The position numbers and the translations under genes were made by a program. From NCBI GenBank assembly GCA_026008535.1, contig BRKX01000009.1, positions 49,535,001 through 49,599,000 on the forward strand: a stretch of DNA of 64,000 nt, read 5' to 3'. Shown here in pieces: positions 47,816 to 59,879 of this stretch. The notes below the pieces were generated by a model that was not told where the DNA came from, made no database searches, and saw only the letters and a program-made list of their open reading frames with translations. The number at the start of each line of letters is the position of its first letter. The stretch's first letter is position 1. Source of the stretch: Perilla frutescens (lineage: Eukaryota; Streptophyta; Magnoliopsida; Lamiales; Lamiaceae).

Positions 47816-48080
47816 ATAATATATGAGAAACTTGGAAGATAAGAAATATGAAACCTAAATTAGATAAATTTCCTAAGTGATAACGTAATCTAAATAGAAT
47901 AAAATATAATTAAATGTAAAATATAATATACTTAAGTATATCAAGATTAGATCTTAATATATATCTCCATTATTCACCCGGGGTTTGACACGGTTCGTCC
48001 TTGAATCGGAAGTTAAAAGGACACGCCGAAAATAATCTGCAATAGCATCCTCAGAACATGCATAATTGAGATTATATATT
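47816..48080. other. Left flank of the Copia LTR
   Basis: AT-rich then a short segment around CACCCGGGGTTTGACACGG. A - frame here (NLNYACSEDAIADYF) has a coding look but no recognised family; it could be a remnant of another element. Confidence 0.3.
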
Positions 48081-48883
48081 TGTTGTGGTACAGACCCGGC
48101 TGGGGTTACACTACTTGGTTTCCGGCCCCTTGCGGTCTCTTTCACAAGCTACTCAAGTAGCAAGACCAGACTAGAAAGCTATTACAAGCTATTACAAGTG
48201 AAACTAAGAGAAATCAAACTTCAAAGCTTCACAGCAGAGGGGACAACACCGAGAGAGAGCCTCAGAAAAGGTAGAACAGTTGGATCTACTTGGATTCTTC
48301 ACAGGCTAAGGCACCAACTTGTAAATCTGCACAATAGCAAGTAAGAACAATAAGTACAGAGGGTATGCAACAGTGAATCGAAGTGACAAGAAAAGACAGA
48401 GAAAGTCAGAGGTGGGAAAAGTGTGCGCGGGGCACGGTGGCTCAGCTTTTCCCACTGGAGACGGCGACGGCAACTCTGGCGACCAGAAAAGACCCAGACC
48501 AGGAAGGGGATGGTGAAACGATCCCTCACGAAGCACTCACAAGCCGTCTAACTCAGAGAACAGCCCAGCCGTCTACACTCATAGGCCAACAGGAATCACG
48601 GTCAGATTCCGGCCAGAGAAACTGAGAACGGCGGCAGAAAACACAGAGAGAGAGAGATTTTCAGATTAGGGTTGATGAACAATGTGAGGCTTAAGAGAGA
48701 AGAGAGATCTCTCGCATATTATAGAGGGTTCCAGAACATAGGGAATAGATATCAGCAATAATGCTGAGTTAAGAGGGAGGTGGAACGTCGAGTTATGCTT
48801 AAGGGTTTTGGGTTGGGCCGGAGCGGGTAGAGAATAGTAAAAGCTCATGGCCAAAGAAAAGGCCATTTGGGCCAACTTCAACA
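48081..48883 (-). repeat. 3' LTR of the split Copia element
   Basis: Read on the - strand it starts TGTTGAAGTTGG just after a purine tract (CCAAAGGTGGATA) and ends GTACCACAACA, 803 bp. CTATAATATGCGAGAG on the - strand (48710-48726) is a likely TATA region, followed by CT-rich leader sequence. Confidence 0.75.
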
Positions 48884-49226
48884 TATCCACCTTTGGCCCA
48901 TTTGGTCTTTTCCATCACCAAAGAGTCACCTGCCCAAAGAAACACAAGAGATTATCATCATTGCCAATTATTTTTACTCTAAATTCATCACAAAGACAGA
49001 ATCAGAGAGGGAAGAATAAATACTATGCGTATTCAATCCAGTCTCAACACAAGAGACCAACCCAAAGATTTGAAACAAGTCTCAGGTCTGAACAACTTGA
49101 TCATCACAGACATATTTCACCTAGCTTGAGTACCAAGGGTAAATCACCATGAGTTATACAGCCCCTAGGGCAAATTGAGCATCCTGGCACAGGGCCAGGA
49201 CTACTCAGCAATCATTTCCCTTTAGT

Positions 49227-49361
49227 TCAACCCAAGTCCATATTCAAGGACTTCTTGCAGGCATCCATCTTTGCAACTGGAAGGCACTTGGTGCCCATGT
49301 CTGCTGGGTTGTACTCGGAGGGAATTTTATCAAGTAGGACTTCTCCTTTTTTGATGAAGCC
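49227..49361 (-). pseudogene. pol: Copia RNase H C-terminal tail (third piece)
   Basis: The - frame reads GFIKKGEVLLDKIPSEYNPA then DMGTKCLPVAKMDACK and ends at TGA 49227-49229. KGEV...KIP..NPADMGTK is the standard end of Tork/TNT1-type Copia polyproteins. It continues from the RYHFIRDIIE piece at 50584-50771, on the other side of a 1.2 kb insertion. Confidence 0.8.
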
Positions 49362-50583
49362 ATGCAAGGTATTGAAGAACTAAACCCGGAGATGCCATTC
49401 AAAGGTCCAATTACGCGTATGAGAGCCAAACAATTTCAAGGTTATGTTCACATGTTAATGCGAAGAACGATTGAAGTTGGAGAAGAAGAAATTGGACGCA
49501 GCCCCAAATGGATTTTAGCATTATCAATTGAAGATGAAGATCAAGATCACACCATGGAAGATATAAAGAGAAGAAGTGCACATGTGCATGTGCATGAAGA
49601 GTTGAAGTGCGTGAACCCGTCGGTATGCCCAAACCGACTAGTTTCGGTCGGTATGCCCATACCGAGTAGTTCCAGTCTTGTTAGTTTTTATTTAGACTAT
49701 AGTGTTATTTTTATTTAATTTAGACTATAGTTTAGATCAGATTTTTATTAATTATTAGTCAATTTTCGTCCATTAGTTGATAGGGTTTGACTAGAATTGT
49801 ATTTAAGGCAATTTCCTACCTTGAATAGAATTCTAGTTTAGGTATCTTCCTAGTATAGTTAGAGATCCCTTTTGGATCAATTTTTAGGCCTTTTAACCTT
49901 ATTATTTTCGTGGCTTTTAACCCTATAAATAGGGGAACCATGTCATATTGTTACTTTAGACATTATTGATTAAAATTGCTTTTGCATTCAATTTGTGTCT
50001 CAACCGTCAAAGCTTTTGATTGTTTTCTGTCGAAAATACTCATTCTTGAAGCCTAGCAACTTTGAGTCTTACATCAAGGGAACGTTCTAATTCACACGAG
50101 GAATTAGGGTGAACTCGCTACCGAGGAGTAACTTTGAGATTCGTTTTCGTCGTACAAGATATGCCGGGGATTAATCGGGTTGCAAATCACAACACCTCCA
50201 TCGTCCAACCACCATCTTCAACGACAACCATAAGCCATCCATATCCGTTTCAAGTCCAGCCACGTGCGTGTTCAAATTCGAGTTCGTCTCGTTCAATCCG
50301 TAAGTCCGTTACAACTCTATCATACCCTATCTACTCTAACCCTTCTAAACCTAATCATCATCATCGAAATTCCATCATCCTTACCCATATCATAGCCGTC
50401 CAATACAGCCCTCACTTTGTTGGATTTGTGTTATTTTGTGTGATATTGTCTAGGTATTTTAGTTGAGTCGTAGTCGTCTAGATATTCGAGTATAGAATCC
50501 TTACTTCACCGACGTAGTTTCAATCCTTTGCTTCCGCGTCTTTTGTGTCTCGTTGGTCATTGAGTCCCGGGTCACATCATTTT
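49362..50583 (+). mobile_element. 3' fragment of a Gypsy element inserted in the Copia
   Basis: Starts inside a + coding frame with MPFKGPITRMRAKQFQ, like the GPxTRxRAK tail seen at the C-terminus of many Gypsy polyproteins, then an Arg/Glu-rich end. Non-coding LTR-like sequence follows with CCTATAAATAGGGG (49930-49945) as TATA box and closes near GGGTCACATCAT. Two copies of CGGTATGCCCAAACCGACTA-like sequence lie at about 49620 and 49650. Only the last part of a Gypsy element is present; a 3 bp CAT repeat is all I could read at the borders. Confidence 0.5.
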
Positions 50584-50771
50584 TCTATAATGTCTCTGAT
50601 GAAGTGGTATCTCACATCTATGTGTTTAGTTCTATCATGAAAAACAGGGTTTTTACATAATTGGATAGCAGACTGACTGTCAGAGAAGACCAAAGGTTTA
50701 TCATCAATAAAATTGATTTCAGACAAGACTCCATTTAACCAAATTGCTTGTTTCACAGCTTTAGTAGCTGC
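50584..50771 (-). pseudogene. pol: Copia RNase H middle piece
   Basis: The - frame reads AATKAVKQAIWLNGVL then DSQSAIQLCKNPVFHDRTKH and IDVRYHFIRDII, the central and C-terminal RNase H blocks of a Tork-like Copia. It continues directly from STASEYI at about 59880, beyond the 9.1 kb Gypsy insertion. Confidence 0.85.
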
Positions 50772-50776
50772 TATAT

Positions 50777-53024
50777 TGTAACACCCTAAATTCTATAATT
50801 TAAAATGTTACTCTTTCTATTTTTTTTAAAGTGGAAAATGATTAACAATAATAATATTTTTAGTATTTTTTTATTTCAAATAATAATCACACTAGAAATT
50901 CCGAAGTAGGAAAGTAGGCACAATATTTATATTTTTTTTCAGAAATATAAATTCTTAAATCAAATTACCTGTATTTCATAAGCACCAAGTTCATTTCAAA
51001 GAGAAAACTTATAATTTATAATATAAAATTTATATTCGAGACACAGATAAAATCATAATAATCGATTACTAACTTGAGTTAATTAAAAAGGCAATTGTCA
51101 TAGAACATCAAGTTCAAAATAATTATCTTAAGGCAACAAGGTCAAAAGACTGAAACAATTAACTCAAACATCAAAACCATATTCACCCCATTTCCTTCAC
51201 GCTGCTCCAAGCTCACTGACCTGAAAACATTAAAAATGTGGGAGTGAGTACTCTTAAAACGTACTCAGTGGTGGGGATTGTGGGCATTTCTTTCTGTTTA
51301 TCCAACTGAAATAAATCGCAGGAATAATGGATTTAGGGTACTCTTCTTCTGATTCTAGAATACATCTTGAACTATGCATAGGACATATTCTGGTGCGTAC
51401 AAAACGCTTCTATGCGTATAAAACGCTATTTTGTGCATACGAAACGCTATCCACATTCATCCACGATAATTCAAGTTGGATTAAAAATATTTCTGTCTGA
51501 AAAAGCACATATATCATATACTTTTATTTCAAAGATAATAATTTCACCCACCTGGGAATAATAAGCACGTAATAATTGAGCAGAGAATCACAGAGTGGAT
51601 GAGAGTCCTAATTGCGTCGCACCTAGAATCAAAATAATCTTAATAAATTATTTAGGCCAATTCTAATTTAAATAGTTCCAAAAGTCAGAAATTATAAGCC
51701 TAAATAATTAATTTATGAATTTTTGGATTTAAGAGAATATTCAGTAAAACTTTTCGGAATAAATCCACATTTAATTAAGTTATGAGCTATGTAACTACTT
51801 CCAAAATCAAAAGCATGCTAATATGTAATTTCTATAAATCAGAGGCCCTTTAATATATTTTAATTATTTTGCAAAAATGCCCTTCCCTTATTTTCCTAAA
51901 GTCACGACACCAACCAAAATGGAAAATCAAGATCCCCAAATTCAATTTCTGAAATCAACTCTACTCTCAATTCTCTCGCTACATTTTCTTCAATTTCTTT
52001 CTTCTCAAACTCACAAAGAACAAAAAACCAAGTTCTCCCAGGTTGAAGAGCCAAATACCTCATCTCTCTCTCCCCCCCTCTCTCTCTCTCCTACCCAACT
52101 CTGACGAACAAGCATCGTTGTCCAATCAACAACGACGATCTTATGCAGACCAAGTTCCGGCGACCACACACACCCACAAATCTAGATCACCCCGACTCCA
52201 AGACATGGCAGTCCCGATACTTGACCCAATCTTGACTTTTTCATCTCTTTCTCCTATTTTATTTTTCTATTGATTTATCTAACATTCCTATATATTTTGA
52301 TTTAATTTCTGAACTTTCTGTTTCTGTTTAGCTATTGAAACAATTTAGATAAAAATTATGTAATTTATTGCTCAAAATATGAGTTAGAAATTCTGAAAAT
52401 AGATAATTGGATAAGTTTTGGTTTTATGATGTGCAGAGCCATGATTAAATGGTTTTAATTGTTAAAATTAGTGAAATATGTTGAGGTTTAGTGCAGAATA
52501 TAGATAAATGGGTGATGGTTGTGTGTTCTGAGTTTAGTAAAGCTTTGGATCATCAAATAGCGGCGATAATGGAGCTGTGAAAATTTTACAGTAACACAAA
52601 AGTTCTCATGAAAATCTTACCGAGAGAGATGAATTCAAAGCACCACTAAGGGATGAAAATAAATTGGGCAGTTTTGAAATCAAATTGTATATGTAAAATT
52701 TGAACTTCTTTTACTTGGGCAAATACGTTTGGAGTTGAAGTTTTCATGAAATATCCTAGAGTAACAGTAATATGTTTCTATATGAATAATAATAATTGAA
52801 TTCTAAGAAAATGGTGAGTCATCCCTTACAACTGCAATTTGCAGACACCTATACCAATTTGATTTATTAGTCATCACCAAAAGTTGTATCCTAAAGACAC
52901 GCATGAGAGAGTTAATGATTAATAGATTTTTAACAAACACATATAATATTTATATATATGATATTTTAATATCCCTTAGTTTATATTTTTAGATGTTGTA
53001 GCCTATAAGTGTGCCTATTTATTT

Positions 53025-53058
<34 letters not shown>

Positions 53059-53524
53059 TATATTCACCTATACGGTCATATATATAAATTATTAACTAAC
53101 TAAAATAATTTATGCACTCACTACTTTAAATTCCAATTAAACAAACAAACCACGCCTACCTATTATTTGTTGATATGGAACATTAATGTATACGTGTACA
53201 GTTAATGGGAAAAGAAGGAGAAATATCATCATTGTCCTAATCATTTTTTTTATATATAATTCCTAGTCTCTTTAATGATCCAAACTCATCAAAAATATAA
53301 ATAAATCTTGTCTAAATAGGCAAGACCAAAAGTATTTTTTTAAAGCTTGAAATTAAACTTCTAAAATTCAACTATTAATTTAAATATTTCTAGTACTAGG
53401 GGCGTAATTTTAGATTTAATCAAGTCCGATCAATTCTATTGAATATTACCAAGTAAATTAAAACTCGAATTTAAAGTAATTAAATAATTAAATAATTTAA
53501 ATCACGTAGAAGTGGGTTGTTACA
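50777..53524 (-). repeat. 3' LTR of the Gypsy element
   Basis: 2748 bp. It matches 57161-59874 with scattered single-base differences and a longer (TA)n tract at 53022-53062. On its right, the - strand reads GAGGACGAAATTTTTTTAAATGGG, the usual polypurine-tract neighbourhood of this lineage. Confidence 0.95.
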
Positions 53525-53614
53525 ATCTTACCCATTTAAAAAAATTTCGTCCTCGAAATTTATCTTACCGGGTTATCCTAAAAATGGATATTTAACTAGG
53601 ATTTCCTTCTCACG

Positions 53615-54097
53615 TTACCAAGTTGTTTCTTCTTTCCCATGCCTACTCCACTGTACTCTAGTTAGCGAAACTTGTTGATTCTTCAGCTCGTGGGTAATCC
53701 TATCGAGAATAGTGATAGGTTTCTCTTCATAGGTCAAGTCTTTGTTGAGTTGTATCTTCTCATGGTCGATGGTGTGACTTGGTTTGTGCAAATACTTCCT
53801 TAGCATAGAAACATGAAAGACATCATGTACTAATGACAACCCGGGTGGTAGAGCTAAACAATAAGCCACATCACCAATTTGTTCTAAAATTTCAAAAGGT
53901 CCGATAAAATGAGGTCTCAACTTTCCTTTCTTCCCGAACCTTAGCACTCCATTCATAGGAGCAACCTTCAAAAACACTTTGTCACCTACCTCAAAATACA
54001 AAACTTTTTCTTCTTTTGTTGGCGTACGATCTTTGTCGATCTTGAGCAACTTTAATGTTGCCTCAAATCTTCTCCACTGCTTCCACTGTTCTTTCAA
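53615..54097 (-). pseudogene. pol: Gypsy integrase C-terminal region
   Basis: The - frame has YFEVGDKVFLKVAPMNGVLR, GKLRPHFIGPFEILEQIGD, LPPGLSLVHDVFHVSMLRKY and later RVQWSRHGKEETTWE. This is the GPY/F-like module and the chromodomain-proximal tail (VxW..H....ATWE-like) of Tekay-type chromoviruses. The frame is open for 160 codons but is cut off from the upstream integrase core by stops. Confidence 0.85.
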
Positions 54098-54555
54098 TTA
54101 TTTCAAGACCTAAAATATTCTCCCTCCAACTCATTCCAATATGCCGGTGATCTACACTTTCATCCATACAGCTCTTCATATAGAGACATGTCGACGCTAG
54201 AGTGGAAACTATTGTTATAAAAAAATTCCACTAATGGTAAACGTGCCTCCCAGCTATCTCCTAAATCTATGATGTAAGTCCATCACATATCTTCCAACAT
54301 CTGTATAGTCCTTTCCTATTGGCCATCTATCTGAGGATGATATGCAGTTGAAAACTTTAGCTTTGTGCCTAAACCTGCATGTAAGTTAATTCAAAATCTC
54401 AATGTAAAACGGGGATCTCGATCTGATATTATGGAGACTCGGACACTATGCTATCGGACTACTTCTCGAATGTATAGCTGAGCGAATTGATCCATGGTGA
54501 ACGTCATTCTTATAGGTAGAAAGTGAGCTGATTTTGTCAATCGATCAACTATAAC

Positions 54556-55212
54556 CTAAATCGCATCATTATTATTCACGGTCTTGGGAAGCCTGACCAC
54601 AAAGTCCATCGTAATATGCTCCCACTTCCATTCTAATATCTCCAAAGGATTCAACAATCCTGACGGTCGCTGGTTCTCTGTCTTTAATTGTTGACAAGCT
54701 AAACATCGACCAATGTAATCTGCAATTAACCTTTTTATGCCGTACAACCAAAAACATCTTTTTAAGCCTTGATACATCTTAGTACTTCTAGGATTTGCCG
54801 TGTAAGGCGTTCGATGTGCCTCGTCTAAGATTTCATACATTATGTCGTTGTTTGGCACGTAAATTCTTTCATTAAAAAGTAGAGTCCCATATGATGATAT
54901 CGTGAATCCCTTGGAATCGTCTGACACTTCTCTTACTCGTATTTTTTTGTAGAAAACCATCTTTCCTTTGTACGATTTTAATTCAATATCGAAGCATCGG
55001 TTAAACTCTAATGTTGCAATTATAGCATTAGCATTTTTTTCTGGCGTGGCTACAATCTTTAGACTCAGCTTTTTAAAATCCTTGATCAACTCCTCTTGTT
55101 GTGTGTTTCCCTTCGTGGGATTCACCTTCTTCCTGTTGAGTGAGCCAGCGACAACGTTGGCCTTTCCGGGATGATACATGATTGTGCAATCATAATATTT
55201 GACTAATTTCAA
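54556..55212 (-). pseudogene. pol: Gypsy RNase H end, zinc-binding H2C2 and integrase start
   Basis: Reads LVKYYDCTIMYHPGKANVVA (RNase H end), LNRKK linker, then EILDEAHRTPYTANPRSTKM, DYIGRCLACQQLKTENQRPS (H2C2 zinc-binding module of integrase) and EWKWEHITMDFVVRLPKT (start of the integrase core with its first Asp). A stop follows soon after, so the catalytic core is broken. Confidence 0.85.
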
Positions 55213-55339
55213 CCACCTTCCTTACATTATGTTCATCCCTTTGAGTGAAGAAATATTTTAAACTCTTACGGTCCATATAAATCTCACACTTACCTCCGTA
55301 GATATAGTATCTCCAAATCTTCAATGCATGCACAACATC

Positions 55340-56340
55340 AGCCAATTCTAAATAGTGAGTGGGATTACCTCTAATTGATGATACCCCGACTTTAGGTCTA
55401 TTTTTGAGAACAAGCTTGCTCCTCGAAGTTGATCGAATAAATCTTCAATTCTCAGTGAGGGATATTCATTCTTCACAGTGGGGCGATTTAAATCTCGATA
55501 ATCTATACACATTCTCATACTACTATATTTCATCTTCACAAACAAGATCGGTGCTCTTCATGGTGAAATGCTCAATCGAATATATCCCTTGTCGAGAAGT
55601 TCTTGAAGCTGGATCTTCAACTCTTGTAATTCCGATGGTACCATTCGGTATGACACTTTGGACACGGGTGCTGCTCCTGGGACCATATCGATCGTAAACT
55701 CAATTTATCTACTCGACGATAATCTGGTTATCTCCTTAGGAAACACGTCAGTGAAATCTCTAACTATTAGCATGCTATACAATGTCAGTTCTGTTGATGT
55801 CATCTCGATAACATTCGCCAAGAATCCTTGACATTTACCATTCCCCCAACATCTTCAAAGCTTTTATTACTAATATTATTCTGGGTCGTCTACCTAACTT
55901 AGCTCCTTGGAATATAAACTCTTCCTTGTTCGGTTTCTAAAATGCTACTTCTCGATCATGACAATGTATTCTCACAAAAATTTTACTTAACTAGTCCATT
56001 CCCAAGATGGAATTGAATTCTCGCATTTTGAGAGTGTATATACCGATCCTAAGTTCATTTCATTCAAAGTCTAATCTAATATCACTAGCAATTCTATCGA
56101 TTCTCAAGGTCTTTCTAGAAGGGATTCTAATGATGGGGCTAAGTTTTCCACCTATTTCTAGTCTAGTAACTACATCGTGAGCCTTCCTAACTACTTGACC
56201 GTAATCGGTGATCCGTTGATCTTCGAGAATTCCACGTATCTTTGGTCAAAAGCCTCTTATGAACCAGTCAATCTTCAGTGTCGATTACGCGTGCTGCATA
56301 TTGTGAGAGTTGATTAAACTTTCGCTCGTACTCTCTCATG
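55340..56340 (-). pseudogene. pol: Gypsy protease-RT region, several stops
   Basis: Between about 55870 and 55480 the - strand reads DFTDVFPKEI, a stop, IDMVPGAAPVSKVSYRMVPS, ELQELLDKGYIR and a stop, followed by MRMCIDYRDLN and SLFSKIDLKSGYHQ (55348-55545), the first RT blocks. The YxDD part of RT is not found in an open frame. Protease is barely recognisable. Confidence 0.75.
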
Positions 56341-56351
56341 GACAAATTTCC

Positions 56352-56588
56352 TTACCTCAGCTTCAGGAATTTGGTTTGTTTTTGCATGCGAAAAGCGCGA
56401 GAGAAGTACTTATCCATAATGATCTCTTTAAACTTGTCCCAAGTTAAGCCTCGATGCTCTTCTCCGGTCATGCCATTCTTCAAAAATGAGAGATTCACTA
56501 CTACTATTGAATCTAGGTGGAGTGTAGCGATAAAATTGCTCGATCTCCTGACTAATAGTTGGCGGAGCAGGTGCATTGGACGTTGCAT
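56352..56588 (-). pseudogene. gag: Gypsy gag fragment
   Basis: The - frame has LTWDKFKEIIMDKYFSRAFR, which resembles the W..F...F...Y....R core of Gypsy retrotransposon gag. The zinc knuckle is not evident. Frame breaks on both sides. Confidence 0.6.
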
Positions 56589-57144
56589 TTTGTTGATTCA
56601 TCGCGCTCTGCGTTTGAATGTTGGATGAATCCCTAGAGTGCTCTAATCAGATTTTGCATAAAGTTATTTCCATCAACATTCGGCGCCTGATTAGCCTCAC
56701 CTCAAAATTCCGGTGATACGCATAGGTAATCGAGGAGATACAGACTACTAGGTTCAAGTTAACTAATAAATCTCTAAATACCTTGAATCTAAATAAGGAA
56801 ACATCTGAGGAGAAAACTTCTATGTTCTTCTAAATTTCGAGGACTAAATAACTTCTTTGTCATTCATCATGCATTTCAAAATAATAGAATTGATTGGCAT
56901 AAATCATTTCTCAACATCTCATTCTTTCTATGCATAAACCGTTTCACATTCTTTCTTTGCATAAATCTTTTCTCAACATTTCTCATTCTTTCTCCATGCC
57001 CACCACATTAAACAACTTTGCAAAATAAATAAATCAAGCAGAGTACCTTGGAGCAGGAGCACGTGGCAGAAATGGGTGGCATACCATAAAATCAAACAAT
57101 ATAAACTCTTTCAAATACATTGAGTCTACAGGAAGGTAGACCCA

Positions 57145-57155
57145 CTCTGATACCA
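57145..57155 (-). promoter_or_regulatory. Primer binding site (initiator Met tRNA)
   Basis: On the - strand TGGTATCAGAG follows the 5' LTR end by five bases; it is the standard complement to the 3' end of plant initiator Met tRNA used to prime reverse transcription. Confidence 0.9.
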
Positions 57156-57160
57156 CTAAA

Positions 57161-59874
57161 TGTAATACCCTAAATTCTATAATTTAAAATGTTACTCTTT
57201 CTATTTTTTTAAAGCGGAAAATGATTAACAATAATAATATTTTTAGTATTTTTTTATTTCAAATAATAATCACACTAGAAATTCCCAAGTAGGAAAGTAG
57301 GCACAATATTTATATTTTTTTTCAGAAATATAAATTCTTAAATCAAATTACCTGTATTTCATAAGCACCAAGTTCATTTCAAAGAGAAAACTTATAATTT
57401 ATAATATAAAATTTATATTCGAGACATAGATAAAATCATAATAATCGATTACTAACTTGAGTTAATTAAAAAGGCAATTGTCATAGAACATCAAGTTCAA
57501 AATAATTATCTTAAGGCAACAAGGTCAAAAGACTGAAACAATTAACTCAAACATCAAAACCATATTCACCCCATTTCCTTCACGCTGCTCCAAGCTCACT
57601 GACCTGAAAACATTAAAAATGTGGGAGTGAGTACTCTTAAAACGTACTCAGTGGTGGGGATTGTGGGCATTTCTTTCTGTTTATCCAACTGAAATAAATC
57701 GCAGGAATAATGGATTTAGGGTACTCTTCTTCTGATTCTAGAATACATCTTGAACTATGCATAGGACATATTCTGGTGCGTACAAAACGCTTCTATGCGT
57801 ATAAAACGCTATTCTGTGCGTACGAAACGCTATCCACATTCCATCCACGATAATTCAAGTTGGATTAAAAACATTTCTGTCTGAAATAGCATATATATCA
57901 TATACTTTTATTTCAAAGATAATAATTTCACCCACCTGAGAATAATAAGCACGTAATAATTGAGTAGAGAATCACAGAGTGCATGAGAGTCCTAATTGCG
58001 CCGCACCTAGAATCAAAATAATCTTAATAAATTCTTTAGGCCAATTCTAATTTGAATAGTTCCAAAAGTCAGAAATTATAAGCCTAAATAATTAATTTAT
58101 GAATTTTTGGATTTAAGAGAATATTCAGTAAAACTTTTCGGAATAAATCCACATTTAATTAAGTTATGAGCTATGTAACTACTTCCAAAATCAAAAGCAT
58201 GCTAATATGTAATTTCTATAAATCAGAGGCCCTTTAATATATTTTAATTATTTTGCAAAAATGCCCTTCCCTTATTTTCCTAAAGTCACGACACCAACCA
58301 AAATGGAAAATCAAGATCCCCAAATTCAATTTCTGAAATCAACTCTACTCTCAATTCTCTCGCTACATTTTCTTCAATTTCTTTCTTCTCAAACTCACAA
58401 AGAACAAAAAACCAAGTTCTCCCAGGTTGAAGAGCCAAATACCTCATCTCTCTCTCCCCCCCTATCTCTCTCTCCTACCCAACTCTGACGAACAAGCATC
58501 GTTGTCCAATCAACAACGATGATCTTATGCAGACCAAGTTCCGGCGACCACACACACCCACAAATCTAGATCACCCCGACTCCAAGACATGGCAGTCCCG
58601 ATACCCGACCCAGTCTTGACTCTTTCATCTCTTTCTCCTATTTTTTTTTTCTATTGATATATCTAACATTCATATATATTTTGATTTAATTTCTGAACTT
58701 TCTGTTTCTGTTTAGCTATTGAAACAATTTAGATAAAAATTATGTAATTTATTGCTCAAAATATGAGTTAGAAATTCTGAAAATAGATAATTGGATAAGT
58801 TTTGGTTTTATGATGTGCAGAGCCATGATTAAATGGTTTTAATTGTTAAAATTAGTGAAATATGTTGAGGTTTAGTGCAGAATATAGATAAATGGGTGAT
58901 GGCCGTGTGTTCTGAGTTTAGTAAAGCTTTAGATCATCAAATAGCGGCGATAATGGAGCTGTGAAAATTTTACAGTAACACAAAAGTTCTCATGAAAATC
59001 TTACCGAGAGAGATGAATTCGAAGCACCACTAAGGGATGAAAATAAATTGGGCAGTTTTGAAATCAAATTGTATATGTAAAATTTGAACTTCTTTTACTT
59101 GGGCAAATACGTTTGGAGTTGAAGTTTTCATGAAATATCCTAGAGTAACAGTAATATGTTTCTATATGAATAATAATAATTGAATTCTAAGAAAATGGTG
59201 AGTCATCCCTTACAACTGCAATTTGCAGACACCTATACCAATTTGATTTATTAGTCATCACCAAAAGTTGTATCCTAAAGACACGCATGAGAGAGTTAAT
59301 GGTTAATTTATTTTTAACAAATACATATAATATTTATATATATGATATTTTAATACCCCTTAGTTTATATTTTTAGATGTTGTAGCCTATAAGTGTGTGT
59401 ATTTATTTTATATATATATATTCACCTATACGGTCATATATATAAATTATTAACTAACTAAAATAATTTATGCACTCACTACTTTAAATTCCAATTAAAC
59501 AAACAAACCACGCCTACCTATTATTTGTTGATATGGAACATTAATGTATACGTGTTCAATTAATGGGAAAAGAAGGAGAAAAATCATCATTGTCCTAATC
59601 ATTTTTTTTATATATAATTCCTAGTCTCTTTAATGATCCAAACTCATCAAAAATATAAATAAATCTTGTCTAAATAGGCAAGATCAAAAGTATTTTTTTA
59701 AAGCTTGAAATTAAACTTCTAAAATTTAACTATTAATTTAAATATTTCTAGTACTAGGGGCGCAATTTTGGATTTAATCAAGTCCGATCAATTCTATCAA
59801 ATATTACCAAGTAAATTAAAACTCGAATTTAATGTAATTAAATAATTTAAATCACGTAGAAGTGGGTTGTTACA
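57161..59874 (-). repeat. 5' LTR of the Gypsy element
   Basis: 2714 bp, nearly identical to 50777-53524. Shared landmarks are the CGCTTCTATGCGTATAAAACGC block and the CTCTCTCTCCCCCC tract. Confidence 0.95.
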
Positions 59875-59879
59875 TATAT

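Larger units (their letters stand above)
50777..59874 (-). mobile_element. Complete Ty3/Gypsy retrotransposon (Tekay-like), 9.1 kb
   Basis: Two long LTRs in direct orientation (50777-53524 and 57161-59874) flank a 3.6 kb degenerate interior. A perfect 5 bp duplication TATAT lies on both sides (50772-50776, 59875-59879). On the - strand the LTR starts TGTAACAACCC and ends GGTGTTACA or GGTATTACA. A primer binding site for initiator Met tRNA and gag-RT-RNase H-integrase remnants in - order confirm orientation. The target was the RNase H region of the Copia element. Confidence 0.95.

Noticed and set aside
47573..47975. Possible solo LTR beginning TGTTGATTCTC
   Set aside because: A candidate end (CCATTATTCA) exists, but no matching 5 bp duplication was found.
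48066..48625. Frames of 76-92 codons on both strands
   Set aside because: They lie in the LTR and leader of the split Copia element; overlapping frames on both strands indicate chance.
51877..52104. 75-codon + frame, identical at 58261-58488
   Set aside because: Both copies are at the same place in the two LTRs of one Gypsy element and on the strand opposite to it; the conservation is due to LTR identity.
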